A stretch of 64,000 bases of DNA from a bacterium 1xD8-48 (GCA_009917455.1 QZDS01000013.1:53300-117299), one strand, 5' to 3'; positions 45,008 to 53,617 are shown, counted from the stretch's first letter. Numbers and translations are program-made. The notes: generated from the letters alone by a model not told the origin.

Positions 45008-46582
45008 TTAAATTTCTTCCTCCCTCCGTTTCGTTTTGTTCTGTTGCCTGTTATGCTGTCGGTTCTCGTTCTGAAGCTCCCTCGCAAGGTTCTTTTTGTT
45101 GTAGCTGATTACCTCGGCATATGCTAACTCTGTGGCGGTCTTTGTCTGCTCCTTGCCGATACTGTCATACTCGGATTGCAAGGACTGTATTTCCGCTTTC
45201 CACTGTTTCGGAGTTATCTTCTCGCCGTTCTGTAAAAGGCTCTGCATACGCTCCTTTAATTCGGGGTACTTCGATAAGCTGTCCTTATGCTCCTTATCGT
45301 ATTTCATTTTCGCAAATCCTTTGAGTGACTGGCTCTCCTTATAGGTGGCTTGGATTGGTGCAAAGAGGGCATACAGTTTTGACAGTTCTTTTAATCGGCT
45401 TAGTTTCTGCCCCTTTGATAAATGCACTGTTTCAAGCTGGCTGTATTTCTGCTCCCTGTCCTCTGTAAATTTCGCAAGGCTCTCAAAGCTGTCTATCTTC
45501 CTTGTGGTGATGAATTTCTCCGCATTGTCGGCTGACTGCAAGGCGGTTCGGTCGGATATTTTTCTTAGGTGCTTTCCGCTGACAATCGGCAGGTCAAGCC
45601 TGCCTTTGCGCTCCCTCACTTTTGCAATCATCTCCATGACTTCATTCTTCACGCTGACCGCTGTACTCTTAATCTTGGCGTACTGTGCGCTGTGAAGTTC
45701 CTGCTTGGCAAGCATAAGCATTTCTTTCGCCTGCTCCAACAGCATATTGTTCCTGATGATTTCACGATTGATGTTGCCCCTCTCGGTCTGTATGCCCTTG
45801 CGTTCTAAAGCGTTGGCAACCGCCCCGATATGGATTGTCGGCTCTCTGTCAATGCCCTGTTCCTTAAAAGAACGGTGTTCCCAATGTACCGCAATCCCCA
45901 ACTGCTCATTGGTGGCATTGATTGTGTCGGCTAAATCTTTGCGCCACATCTTGGCGTTTTCTTTGCTGTTCCAGTCGGTGCTGTCGGCGGTGTGGCATTT
46001 CCACTGTTTCCTGTTCCGCTTGTCAACTTTCTGCTGTCCTGTCTTTTTATCAATCACTGGTATCTTTTCGCCGTTTTCGTCAAGGTCATAGATTTTCTTC
46101 TGTTTCGCTCCCCATTCCCCGTTTTCAGTGAGAGGACGCATTGTGAGTAAAACATGGATATGTAGATTGCGCTGTCCTTTGTCGTTCTCGCTGTCATGTA
46201 TCGCCCAATCCGCACACATTCCCTTATCAACAAAATTCCGCTGAACGTAATCCCTCACAACTTCCTCCGCAAGTTCGTAACTCCATTCGTTGGGGAGTGA
46301 CGCTTTTAACATTCTCGCAAGCTGTGATTTCTGCCCTTTCTCTGACAGTTCAACAGCGTTCCATAAGGTGGCTCGGTCTGCATACTCTTTGGGGGCGTTG
46401 GGTGGGAGAGTGATTTCGCTATGCACTAAATCCTCATGGTATTTGGGGCGGTAGGTCTGCCCGTCAAACTCGCTGACAAGAATACTCCTGCTGATGTATG
46501 ATGCTTTCTCAACTGCCGACTGCCCTTTGCTCCGCTTGACTATGGAGAAACGTGTGCTTGCCTGTTTCGTGACATTAGCCAT
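45008..46582 (-). CDS. MobA/MobL-type relaxase of element 2
   Basis: About 524 residues from ATG 46582 (MANVTKQASTRFS), with AGGTG upstream. The relaxase domain has ITLPPNAPKEY, a conserved block of MobA/MobL proteins, and the metal-binding RNLHIHVLLTMRPL near residue 140. A Gly-poor linker follows, then a long basic helical C-terminus. It should nick the repeat-rich region just upstream (46592-46888). It differs from the relaxase of element 1 outside the catalytic motifs. Confidence 0.92.
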   Translation of the reverse strand: MANVTKQASTRFSIVKRSKGQSAVEKASYISRSILVSEFDGQTYRPKYHEDLVHSEITLPPNAPKEYADRATLWNAVELSEKGQKSQLARMLKASLPNEWSYELAEEVVRDYVQRNFVDKGMCADWAIHDSENDKGQRNLHIHVLLTMRPLTENGEWGAKQKKIYDLDENGEKIPVIDKKTGQQKVDKRNRKQWKCHTADSTDWNSKENAKMWRKDLADTINATNEQLGIAVHWEHRSFKEQGIDREPTIHIGAVANALERKGIQTERGNINREIIRNNMLLEQAKEMLMLAKQELHSAQYAKIKSTAVSVKNEVMEMIAKVRERKGRLDLPIVSGKHLRKISDRTALQSADNAEKFITTRKIDSFESLAKFTEDREQKYSQLETVHLSKGQKLSRLKELSKLYALFAPIQATYKESQSLKGFAKMKYDKEHKDSLSKYPELKERMQSLLQNGEKITPKQWKAEIQSLQSEYDSIGKEQTKTATELAYAEVISYNKKNLARELQNENRQHNRQQNKTKRREEEI

Positions 46583-46591
46583 GCGCAACAC

Positions 46592-46888
46592 CTACATTCT
46601 GCCGATAAAGTAGTGGGGCGCACTCATAGACTTTGTGGGCAGATAAAAGCCGCACTTTGGCTTTTGTCTGAACGCAAAGTTCACTAAAGGGTAGCAAGCG
46701 CAGCTTGCGAAGGGGAATTGTCGTTTCCCCTTTTGGCTGCCGCAAGGCAGACAACGCCCTCCGCAGGAGTCCATGCAAGTGAAACTTGCTCCCCGAAGGG
46801 CGCACATACCACCTCTGGTGGTATATCTGTGCGCACCCCGTAAACGGGGTGAATACGTTACCTCGGCTTTTCAGTTCCGTTGCCCTCG
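46592..46888. other. Candidate oriT region of element 2
   Basis: There is no supported gene. Inverted repeats include GCAAGC / GCTTGC (46688-46703), AAGGGGAA / TTTCCCCTT (about 46708-46730), CACCTCTGGTGG-type arms near 46810, and ACCCCGTAAACGGGGT near 46837. It lies between the relaxase and the DUF3847 gene, the usual site for oriT in Tn4451-like mobilizable elements. Confidence 0.5.
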
Positions 46889-47230
46889 TCATTCCGTACC
46901 GCCCTCGCTTTCATTTTCGGCATTGGGGAGAGTGGGTTGTGGGGGAGTGGTTTCTCGGCTTTCCGCTTTGATTTTAGATATAATCTGCTGACACTCCCTT
47001 GTCTGCAAGGCAACCGATAAGATGCGGTTTAACTCGCCCTCATCATAGCGGTAGCAGTCGGGGAAATACTTCACGATAATACCGCCCATGATGTACTTGT
47101 GGTGGTTCTCGGCTTTGCGTTTCTTCTCGTTCTGCTTTTTCTTTTCGTTGGCTACACGCTGTTTTGCCTGTTGCAATACCTGTAATGCTTTTTCTAAGTC
47201 CTTGCTAATTTCCTGTTTGTTCTCAATCAT
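46889..47230 (-). CDS. DUF3847-like mobilization accessory protein
   Basis: 113 residues with a coiled, Lys/Gln-rich N-terminus (EKALQVLQQAKQRVANEKKK) and a conserved middle HHKYIMGGIIVKYFPDCYRYDE. These match my recollection of DUF3847 proteins next to MobL relaxases. The disordered Pro/Glu C-terminus varies. It probably helps relaxosome assembly at the adjacent oriT, by analogy with MobC, though no DNA-binding motif is certain. Confidence 0.8.
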   Translation of the reverse strand: MIENKQEISKDLEKALQVLQQAKQRVANEKKKQNEKKRKAENHHKYIMGGIIVKYFPDCYRYDEGELNRILSVALQTRECQQIISKIKAESRETTPPQPTLPNAENESEGGTE

Positions 47231-47282
47231 TTTTAATACCTCATTCTTTCTGTGCTGTGTTAATAGTTTCTGAAAACAAAAA

Positions 47283-47318
47283 AGGTAGCAGATTGTCTGT
47301 TAAGATAATCGCTACCCA
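47283..47318 (-). terminator. Intrinsic terminator after the CorC/HlyC gene
   Basis: On the minus strand GGTAGCGATT pairs with AATCTGCTACC (one mismatch) and is followed by TTTTTTG. It lies about 80 bases past the stop of the gene at 47397. Confidence 0.75.
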
Positions 47319-47396
47319 AAGGTAAACAATATTTAGTTTTATATATCCTTTTTCCACTGATTTAAAATTTTTTTATCATATGCAAATCCAAAATGT

Positions 47397-48653
47397 TTAT
47401 GGCATATCTTTTTTCTTTCTAGCAAATAAAACTTTTTCTACTCGTTTTTCGTCCATTTTTAATATAGTTATTTGATACCCTTTATATTCAAAAGAATCCT
47501 CTTTTTCAGGCACTCTCCCTAACTCATTCATTATCCACCCATTTACAATTCCCGACTGCATTTCTTCATCAGCAACTTCTATATTTAATACCTCAAATAC
47601 CTTTTCAATGTTTGCACTGCCTAAAACCATATACTCCGTTTCTGATTTCTTTTCAATCTCTGAACTGACTTCATCATATTCGTCCCAAATCTCTCCCACA
47701 AGTTCCTCTAAAATATCCTCCAATGTGATTATCCCTACTGTTCCCCCATACTCATCTAATACAACTGCAATATGTATTTTTTTATTCTGCAATTCTTTTA
47801 ATAATATGCCTATCTTTTTATTCTGTGGAATAAATAGGGCTGGTCGGATAATTTCGGATATTTCCTTATTACCATGATATACATAATTATAAAAATCTTT
47901 TTGATAAATTATCCCCACAATATGGTCTATGGAATCTTCGTATATGGGAAGTCTTGAATAAGCAGTATCAGCAAACACATTAGCAATTTCTTCTTTTGTG
48001 GTTTCTGTTGAAACAGCAGTAATATCAATTCTTGGGGTTAATATATCAACAGCCTCCTGTTCAGTAAATTCGAGCGCACTTCGGATAAGCATATTTTCCT
48101 GCTCGTCTATGCCTCCGTCCTGCTTTGCCTCTTCTACTATGGATAACAGTTCTTCCTCGGTAATACCGCTTTCATCGGTTGGTTTAATTATCATGGACAA
48201 CATTTTTTTCCATTGCCCAAACAGAAAATTAAATGGGGTAAGCAGTACCATAAGCACATTTAGGAAAGGCGCTGAAAACATGGCAAACTTTTCCGGTGAT
48301 TCTTTCGCAATACTTTTTGGCGTCACTTCCCCAAAAATCAAGACAATTATTGTAGTGACAGCGGTGGATACGCTCGGACCGACTTCATCACCCAGCAATT
48401 TTACAAAAAGTACTGTTGCCAAAGATGCACTTGCAATATTTACGATATTGTTTCCAATAAGGATAGTTGACAATAAGCTGTCGTAATTCTCGGACAGCCG
48501 CATTACCAAACAGGCTTTTTTGTTCCCTTTTTCTGCCATATTCTTTATACGAATCCTGTTTAATGATGAAAAAGCTGTTTCTGTTGCTGAAAAGTATGCT
48601 GACAAAATGATGCCCGCAGTTATTATCATTAGTGAAATTGTTTCGTTTCCCAT
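47397..48653 (-). CDS. CorC/HlyC (CNNM-like) membrane protein with CBS domains
   Basis: 418 residues. The N-terminal DUF21/CNNM membrane domain has about four helices (SAYFSATETAFSSLNR, SLATVLFVKLLG). A CBS pair follows, from DILTPRIDITAVS to VVLDEYGGTVGIITLEDILEELVGEIWDEYDE, then a C-terminal CorC_HlyC domain (MVLGSANIEKVFEVLNI). Family members are implicated in Mg/Co efflux or divalent-metal homeostasis. It appears to be cargo of element 2 and differs from the mobilization genes in being a household-type gene. Confidence 0.93.
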   Translation of the reverse strand: MGNETISLMIITAGIILSAYFSATETAFSSLNRIRIKNMAEKGNKKACLVMRLSENYDSLLSTILIGNNIVNIASASLATVLFVKLLGDEVGPSVSTAVTTIIVLIFGEVTPKSIAKESPEKFAMFSAPFLNVLMVLLTPFNFLFGQWKKMLSMIIKPTDESGITEEELLSIVEEAKQDGGIDEQENMLIRSALEFTEQEAVDILTPRIDITAVSTETTKEEIANVFADTAYSRLPIYEDSIDHIVGIIYQKDFYNYVYHGNKEISEIIRPALFIPQNKKIGILLKELQNKKIHIAVVLDEYGGTVGIITLEDILEELVGEIWDEYDEVSSEIEKKSETEYMVLGSANIEKVFEVLNIEVADEEMQSGIVNGWIMNELGRVPEKEDSFEYKGYQITILKMDEKRVEKVLFARKKKDMP

Positions 48654-48714
48654 TTCTTACCTCTTATCTTTCTATGTCTATATTATCAATTTATTTTGTT
48701 ATCAATCACTGTTT

Positions 48715-48861
48715 TCACATATTTTGTTTCCCCTCCCTTGTAAAAAAGATAACAAAAAGCATAGCTATATGCTGTTTTGCACATAACCATGCCTTCATTT
48801 TCTGATTAGCTACCATTAAATTTGAAATTGAATCCGCCTCACTGTCTGAGTCGTCGTCCAC
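48715..48861 (-). CDS. Possible small protein before the CorC/HlyC gene
   Basis: 48 residues from GTG 48861, with GGAGGG at a suitable distance. It starts with an acidic DDDSDSEAD stretch and continues with a hydrophobic segment (HIAMLFVIFFT) that could span a membrane. It lies 60 bases ahead of the CorC/HlyC gene on the same strand. The strong ribosome site is the main evidence. It may be a leader peptide or small membrane partner. Confidence 0.4.
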   Translation of the reverse strand: MDDDSDSEADSISNLMVANQKMKAWLCAKQHIAMLFVIFFTREGKQNM

Positions 48862-48971
48862 TTTATTCCCTCCAAAAACAAATTTTATGATAGTATAGCA
48901 TATTTTCTGACTAAAGGCAAATGGTTTTCAAATATTGAAACTCCGATATTGAAACTCCTAGGAAACTCATA

Positions 48972-49250
48972 TCAAGGTTCACTCGAACTGATTTTCTGCA
49001 TATACTTTCTTGCCTGCTCTCTCTGTATCTCATTTAACACCCTCGGCTTGCGGTAGCTGACATGTGATTTCGGAAAGGAATAGGTTTTAGATACTTTGTC
49101 CTGCTTTATCATCTTGTATATATTGGGAAAATCGGCAACAAGCGTGTCAAGTTTCCGCATGACTGCTTTATCCCTTGTGTAGAGGGTGGCGGTCTGTTCT
49201 CCTGCATTATAATTGACAATCGTTTCCTGCTCATATCGTGAAAGTTTCAT
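48972..49250 (-). CDS. Small transposon-associated protein, function unknown
   Basis: About 92 residues from ATG 49250 (MKLSRYEQETIVNYNAGEQ), overlapping the end of the upstream gene by 20 bases. Blocks TATLYTRDKAVMRKLDTL and KTYSFPKSHVSYRKPR match small proteins I recall as conserved in clostridial transposons. The length and pattern suggest a DNA-binding or plasmid-type accessory protein. The longer frame from 49304 lies inside the upstream gene and is not preferred. Confidence 0.65.
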   Translation of the reverse strand: MKLSRYEQETIVNYNAGEQTATLYTRDKAVMRKLDTLVADFPNIYKMIKQDKVSKTYSFPKSHVSYRKPRVLNEIQREQARKYMQKISSSEP

Positions 49251-49854
49251 AGTGCCATATCCCCTTTCCCTTGCTGTGGGTTCTGTGCTGTTTTCCCTCG
49301 GCAACTGTCGGCTGTTTTGCCTGCTCCTTTGCTTTGGCTAACCTTGTCTTTATGGAATGGTCACGCTCGGTCAGTTTCCGTCTTTTGGTGGTGGCTGTCA
49401 GTTCCGCACACGTTTCTTCGGACAGGGCATTTAATTTCTTCAAAGTATCGCTTACTATCTGCTTTGTGTCACTGTCCTTTATCTGCGGAAGAATAGCAGA
49501 CAGACTGGCACACGTTTCCGCTTTGCTCTGTTCCCCAAACTGATAAATCAGATTGACTTCATCAGCGTTAAAAGGTATTTGAAAATTTGCGCCCTCACAT
49601 AAACGCTCCACGCCCACGCACTTAGGGATATTTCTTGTCAGTTCGTAATTATCCCTTGCTGTGATTGTTCCATGACTGTCGGTCTGCCTTACCTCAACTT
49701 CGCACTGGCTTTTCTGTTCCAATACAAGCCACTGGTATTTATCGTTTTCTTTCGTAAATACAGTCTGATGCGCATTGGAGTGTGTCTTGCTACGGATATA
49801 TTTGTCGGCGGTACTGTAATAGTCCAAAATCGGCTGTTCCTGCTTTTTATTCAT
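49231..49854 (-). CDS. Transposon-associated protein, function unknown
   Basis: 207 residues starting MNKKQEQPILDYYSTADKYI. No known domain is evident. The N-terminal half looks globular (YQWLVLEQKSQCEVEVRQTD, IPKCVGVERLCEGANFQIPF) and the C-terminal half is helical and basic, ending in a KGKGIWHYETF tail. GGAGGG lies before the ATG. It is translationally linked to the next gene by overlap. It probably belongs to the transfer or maintenance set of element 2. Confidence 0.65.
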   Translation of the reverse strand: MNKKQEQPILDYYSTADKYIRSKTHSNAHQTVFTKENDKYQWLVLEQKSQCEVEVRQTDSHGTITARDNYELTRNIPKCVGVERLCEGANFQIPFNADEVNLIYQFGEQSKAETCASLSAILPQIKDSDTKQIVSDTLKKLNALSEETCAELTATTKRRKLTERDHSIKTRLAKAKEQAKQPTVAEGKQHRTHSKGKGIWHYETFTI

Positions 49855-50119
49855 GGTCTTTGCCCTCCTGTGATATGGATTGATTGATATGATTGATTGG
49901 TTTCGGTGCGAATAAATGATTTTCTTCCGTTAATTGTCGGAGATTGGACTGCGGAATATTGTTGTTGTGTATTTCTCCGCATAGTAGAATAGGAGTCCAT
50001 TTCATACGGTAATTACCGCATGAAAAAAGACTATAACCGTTGCTGTCATAGCCTTTTAAGGATTGAGGAAGTCCCTTTTTTATTTGTATTTGTTTGTCAC
50101 CCCTCCGCACTATCCAACA
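49847..50119 (-). other. Right end of element 2 with possible leader frame and operator-like palindrome
   Basis: A frame from 50110 to 49847 (ending ISQEGKDHE) overlaps the start of the next gene by 8 bases, so a small coupled gene is possible. Its start would lie inside the terminal repeat, which argues against the full length; an internal start near MKWTPILLCGE could serve. The region also has the palindrome CATGCGGTAATTACCGTATG (minus strand, about 50005-50024) and the 18-base motif at 50062-50079. It probably carries the promoter of the element 2 gene series. Confidence 0.4.
50062..50079. repeat. 18-base motif, inverted partner of 43479-43496
   Basis: ATTGAGGAAGTCCCTTTT is the exact reverse complement of the motif before the recombinase gene. 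It lies 40 bases inside the right terminal repeat of element 2. Confidence 0.6.
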
Positions 50120-50427
50120 TCACAGGCATTGACCACGTATTCCAAATCCTTCCTGTTAAGCAGCTTCTTTAAGACTGCAAGCTGTGCCTTCTTATCCTTT
50201 GCCACAGTAAGCTTCCATTCCTCCGGGATAATGGGCAAATCCGAAAATGTCCACTTTGCATACCGCCCGTCATAGCTTTCCGGGGGAGCGTATTCCGCAA
50301 GATGCCCGAAACACCAGCTTACAAGGCAGTCTTCCCCGGAAAGGTACCCGTCCTCCTTCTTCCCCGCTTTCAATATCTTTGCCAGCGCCTGCGAGACGCT
50401 GGGCTTCTCACCGATGACTAAAAACAT
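50120..50427 (-). pseudogene. topB: Topoisomerase III, N-terminal part, cut by element 2
   Basis: About 103 residues from ATG 50427 with GGAGG at seven bases. It begins MFLVIGEKPSVSQALAKIL, the TOPRIM start of TopB, and continues to YVVNACD, where the backbone breaks in the middle of the metal-binding CDAGREGE motif. After GA the reading enters element 2 and stops at GCCTGTGATGTTGGATAG. The remaining 590 residues are at 39945-41786. It follows the cargo genes at 50550-51780. Confidence 0.93.
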
Positions 50428-50549
50428 ATGTTTCCTCCTTTTTTGCGCAAAAAAAGAGCAACCAATCCTGATTGCCCTGGTTAATAAAATATCTTTCCGT
50501 TCCCTGTTACACAAATATCTTTATCTTTCTTTTAAAATCTCCTGCATGA

Positions 50550-50882
50550 TTATTCTTTTATAAATGCTTTATCTGCTTCCGGGACTCCGTCTTCATCAGA
50601 CACATACCGCTCCACTTTCATATGCAGGCCGTATTTTTCCCTGAGCCCAATGATCTTTGCCATCATTGGGGATGCATGGTGGGCATCTATGGAATGCTGG
50701 TCTTCCCAGCTGTCAATCAAAAGCACTGTCTCTGCATCCTCCATCGGGAAAAAATATTCATACCTGATGTTCCCGGCTTCCGCGCGGATATCATCAGCCA
50801 CGCCGCTTGAGACCATTTCCTCCACAAATTTCCTTGCATTTCCATTCTCGCCGCTGTAATAGATGTTCACTGTAACCGCCAT
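50550..50882 (-). CDS. ABM-family (antibiotic biosynthesis monooxygenase-like) protein
   Basis: 110 residues with the dimeric alpha/beta barrel pattern of ABM proteins: VTVNIYYSGENGNARKFVEEM, then IRYEYFFPMED, VLLIDSWEDQHSIDAHHASPMM. Many such proteins are quinol monooxygenases or small-molecule detoxifiers. GGAGGG lies upstream. It overlaps the next gene by 16 bases and forms a three-gene cargo patch between topB and the truncated DUF4317 gene. Confidence 0.82.
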   Translation of the reverse strand: MAVTVNIYYSGENGNARKFVEEMVSSGVADDIRAEAGNIRYEYFFPMEDAETVLLIDSWEDQHSIDAHHASPMMAKIIGLREKYGLHMKVERYVSDEDGVPEADKAFIKE

Positions 50883-51325
50883 TGTGTTTCCCTCCGTAAA
50901 TCCATTGTCTGGTCATAATAACGCATTGCTTTTTCATATAGCTTCCTGCACTGCGCCTCATCATGGTAAGACAGACAGTCATCTGCATAACATAACGTTA
51001 AAAACGGTTCCTCCCGCCCTGTATCCCGTGGCAGTTTATTCCACAGGGAATACATCTTCCCTGCAAAAACCGCAATATCCGTATCTTCATATATCCGCAG
51101 GAGTGACCGCATCAATATCTTCCCGAAATATTCTGTGTCGAAGTTGCTCCCCTCCATAATAGAGAGGGTATGCAAAACAGCCTCTTTGGGTGCCATTCCT
51201 TCCAGAGTAAGATAGGCCTCATTTTCCATATCTTCCATAAAGAGCCGGTCAAGTTTATCTACATACAAAGGCCACACATCAAAGCCTTCACTATATAGCA
51301 ATGCATATACAAACAGTTCCTCCAT
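50867..51325 (-). CDS. Unknown cargo protein
   Basis: About 152 residues from ATG 51325, which has GGGGGAA upstream; the frame opens at 51337. The protein is acidic, helical and aromatic-rich (LFVYALLYSEGFDVWPLYVDKL, MYSLWNKLP, RKLYEKAMRYYDQTMDLR). The repeated helical pattern could be TPR-like. No family is recognised. It overlaps the ABM gene, so the two likely act together. Confidence 0.5.
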   Translation of the reverse strand: MEELFVYALLYSEGFDVWPLYVDKLDRLFMEDMENEAYLTLEGMAPKEAVLHTLSIMEGSNFDTEYFGKILMRSLLRIYEDTDIAVFAGKMYSLWNKLPRDTGREEPFLTLCYADDCLSYHDEAQCRKLYEKAMRYYDQTMDLRRETQWRLQ

Positions 51326-51384
51326 TGGTTCCCCCATACAGTTATGAGCATTATCACGCTCCCTGTGAACAGAAAGCTGTCAGA

Positions 51385-51780
51385 TCAGCTTAAACACCAT
51401 CTTGCGATATTTTCAATCAATTCTGCAGGCAATGCTTTATCATAAGGAAAATATATTGCATTTTTATTAGTGGCATATCCGTTTAACTCCGATGCAAATT
51501 TTCCAATGGCTTCAGCCCCTGCATAAAAACTGATGTGCTTTTTACAGGCAGAAAATGTGATAGATTTTCCTTCTTTCTCATAATACGGCATGCTCCAAGA
51601 TATACGTTCCTTTACACACGGAACGCTGTTTTGTAATAAAACCATCATTTCCGTTAAGCGGGGGCGTGTTTCTATAGGCTGCGAATCTATATATTCCAAT
51701 ACTGTTCCGGGTGCTTTCCCGCAGTAATGGCCTTGATTGGTTCTTTTAAATTCTCTCCCGCACTTTGGGCATATCCACAT
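51385..51780 (-). CDS. DUF1801-like protein with N-terminal zinc ribbon
   Basis: 131 residues. The first 25 carry CPKCGREFKRTNQGHYC, a probable zinc-binding ribbon. The rest matches the DUF1801 (YdhG/frataxin-like) pattern: IETRPRLTEMMVLLQNSVPCVKERISWSMPYYEKEG, then a C-terminal helix KALPAELIENIARWC. Family members are small cytoplasmic proteins sometimes linked to iron handling. GGAGGAAA precedes the ATG. First gene of the cargo patch. Confidence 0.82.
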   Translation of the reverse strand: MWICPKCGREFKRTNQGHYCGKAPGTVLEYIDSQPIETRPRLTEMMVLLQNSVPCVKERISWSMPYYEKEGKSITFSACKKHISFYAGAEAIGKFASELNGYATNKNAIYFPYDKALPAELIENIARWCLS

Positions 51781-51866
51781 ATCCGTTTCCTCCGTAAATC
51801 CCGGTTTTCCTCTCTCTCCGTCCCCGCAGTCTTTCTTCTGCAGCTGCCTGTTTATCAGAGAAACAT

Positions 51867-52502
51867 CTATTCCCCGGAAAACAGGATTTCCCCCACTCCC
51901 CCGGCTTTCCCGAAATTCCCATCCGCCGCAAAAACATTGACCCTCTCCGTATCGCTGCTCCTATCCTTGAATGCCGGGAACAGGAACCCGCACTCCGGCT
52001 CTCCCGGCTCGTAATCGCCGCCCACCGGGCAGACCGCACAGACCAGGAACCGGTAGACCTCCTCCGATTCCCACAGGCTTTCCTTATCGTTTGCTTTCAG
52101 CGGGACGTCATAGCTGCCATGGAAAAAGTAAATGGCATAGTTTTTACCCGTCCGGTACCTCTGCCCGAATTCCTCATAAAAGGTATCCAGCATCGCGTCA
52201 TTTTTCAGGCCGCACTCATTCAGTGCCATAAGGAGCTGCCAGATGCTCCCCGGCCTTCGGTCCGCCTCAGTGAAAGCATACTCTTTCAGCTGCACGTTTG
52301 TATCGGAAAAGGGAATGGCCTTTGCAATATTGAGGTTTGCCCGCTGGTCTTTCTGTGACAGTTTCTGGAAATGCTTGTTGAAAGTCCCGTCCACAAATCC
52401 CTCTTCGTCCAGATATGCCCCGGCAATCCTGTCAAAGCAGTTCCGCTTTAATGTCATGCGCCTTGTCAGCTCCAGCATATCCTCTCGGTTGATCTTTCCC
52501 AT
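51867..52502 (-). pseudogene. DUF4317-like ICE protein, C-terminal half missing
   Basis: From ATG 52502 (MGKINREDMLELTRRMTLKRN) the sequence matches DUF4317 proteins, with FDRIAGAYLDEEGF, LNIAKAIPFSDT, and the cysteine pair region VCPVGGDYEPGEPECGFLFPAF. Family members are usually near 380-420 residues; this one stops at about 212 (ILFSGE). The next bases in another frame give CFSDKQAAAEERLRGR, which looks like a short continuation, so a frameshift followed by a deletion is likely. The cargo patch sits exactly where the missing half should be. Confidence 0.78.
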
Positions 52503-52647
52503 ATCCGCTATCCCTCTGCTGCATACTGCCGCACCCCGGAAGGGCATGCGGCAGTGCTTCCCTTTTTTCTGCTATGGAAAATTATAGCGTATTTTCTGCC
52601 GGAGGGCAATGCCTGCCCATACTCTCTGTCCGGATATGTACCCCCTT

Positions 52648-53301
52648 TCAGTCCTCCGGTTCTTCGCTTTCCCCCTCTTCCTTTCCGTTTTCCCGGTCCT
52701 CATTGACATAAGCGCCCCCGTCATAAAATTCAAGGTCTTCGCTCTCCGCCGCCTCTTCCTCGCGCTTCGGCTTCCATATTTTGAAATAATAATAGCCGCC
52801 GATGCTGCCAGCGCCCAGAAGAATCATGGTAAGCACCGCCCCCATTCCCATGCCGCCTTTTTCCGGCTCCGGCCGGGGTTCTTCCTGTACAGGCTCCGGC
52901 CGGGGCTCTTCCACCGCCACTGCAGGCTTTTCCTCCTCCGGTTCCGCTTCATCTTCCCCAAGAAATTCTGCAAGGTCATTCTCATCAATCAGGGAGAGCA
53001 TATACACATTCTCCGAATTTCTGGAACGGTCTATGACCATGAAAAAGGTGTTCCCGTTCTTTGTCTGGACGGTAAGGAACTGCTTCGTTTCATCATCGCT
53101 GATGTCATCTAAAAGCTGCCCGTTCCCCGCCACCGAAAAAGGCGTGGTCTCCGTCTCCTCCGGCGTTTCCTCCGAAATGACCGGCTCCGCCACCGCCTCC
53201 GCTGTCTCGTCCACATAGGCGTATGCTGTCATTTTCCCTGATAAAAGGACTGCCGCCGCCATCACTAGCATTGCCGCCAAATTCCTAACCGTTTTCTTCA
53301 T
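52648..53301 (-). CDS. DUF4366 conjugation protein, membrane-anchored
   Basis: 217 residues with an N-terminal signal (NLAAMLVMAAAVLLSG), a globular domain with VQTKNGNTFFMVIDRSRNSENVYMLSLIDENDL, a Pro/Glu-rich linker, and one C-terminal membrane helix (GAVLTMILLGAGSIGGYYYF) followed by an acidic tail. This is the standard layout of DUF4366 proteins in Tn1549-like ICEs, thought to be part of the transfer apparatus. It overlaps the DUF4315 gene by 17 bases. Confidence 0.9.
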   Translation of the reverse strand: MKKTVRNLAAMLVMAAAVLLSGKMTAYAYVDETAEAVAEPVISEETPEETETTPFSVAGNGQLLDDISDDETKQFLTVQTKNGNTFFMVIDRSRNSENVYMLSLIDENDLAEFLGEDEAEPEEEKPAVAVEEPRPEPVQEEPRPEPEKGGMGMGAVLTMILLGAGSIGGYYYFKIWKPKREEEAAESEDLEFYDGGAYVNEDRENGKEEGESEEPED

Positions 53302-53617
53302 CTTCCCTGTCCTCTCTTTCTGCCGGCGCTTTTTCCGGCTCCCTGATATTTTCTGCCTCTCCCGGCATGATTTCTTCCTGCCGTGCCTCCCCTATGTGCT
53401 GTCCCTGCTGTGCAGGCACCGCCCCGTTCCGGATATTTTCCAGGAAGGCAAGCATCTCCCGGCTGCCCAGCTTCATGGAGCGGATGCTCTTTATGATCTC
53501 CGCGTCTTCCAGCTGGTTTTTCCTGATATTCAGTTCCTCCAAATGTTCCTGCCATGCGGCAATCTTATCCTCCGTCCGCTTGATCTCATCTAAAACCCTG
53601 TTTAGCTTTGCATTCAT
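53285..53617 (-). CDS. DUF4315 conjugation protein
   Basis: 110 residues. The N-terminal coiled coil MNAKLNRVLDEIKRTEDKI, with LEELNIRKNQLEDAEIIKSI, matches DUF4315, and a disordered acidic C-terminus follows. It always travels with DUF4366 in these ICEs and probably forms part of the same complex. GGAGGC lies directly before the ATG. It overlaps the DUF4366 start, so the two are translated together. Confidence 0.9.
   Translation of the reverse strand: MNAKLNRVLDEIKRTEDKIAAWQEHLEELNIRKNQLEDAEIIKSIRSMKLGSREMLAFLENIRNGAVPAQQGQHIGEARQEEIMPGEAENIREPEKAPAEREDREDEENG

Larger units (their letters stand above)
41785..50121. mobile_element. Element 2: 8.3-kb TndX-type mobilizable element inside topB
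   Basis: The element proper is 41787-50119. Its ends carry an 11-base inverted repeat TGTTGGATAGT, and TC (GA on the minus strand) flanks it at 41785-41786 and 50120-50121. The ends remain similar for about 28 bases (both contain GGTGAC further in). It encodes a large serine recombinase, a MobL relaxase with DUF3847, a CorC/HlyC membrane protein, a hydrolase pseudogene and small transposon proteins. Excision with one GA kept would restore topB precisely. Confidence 0.94.
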
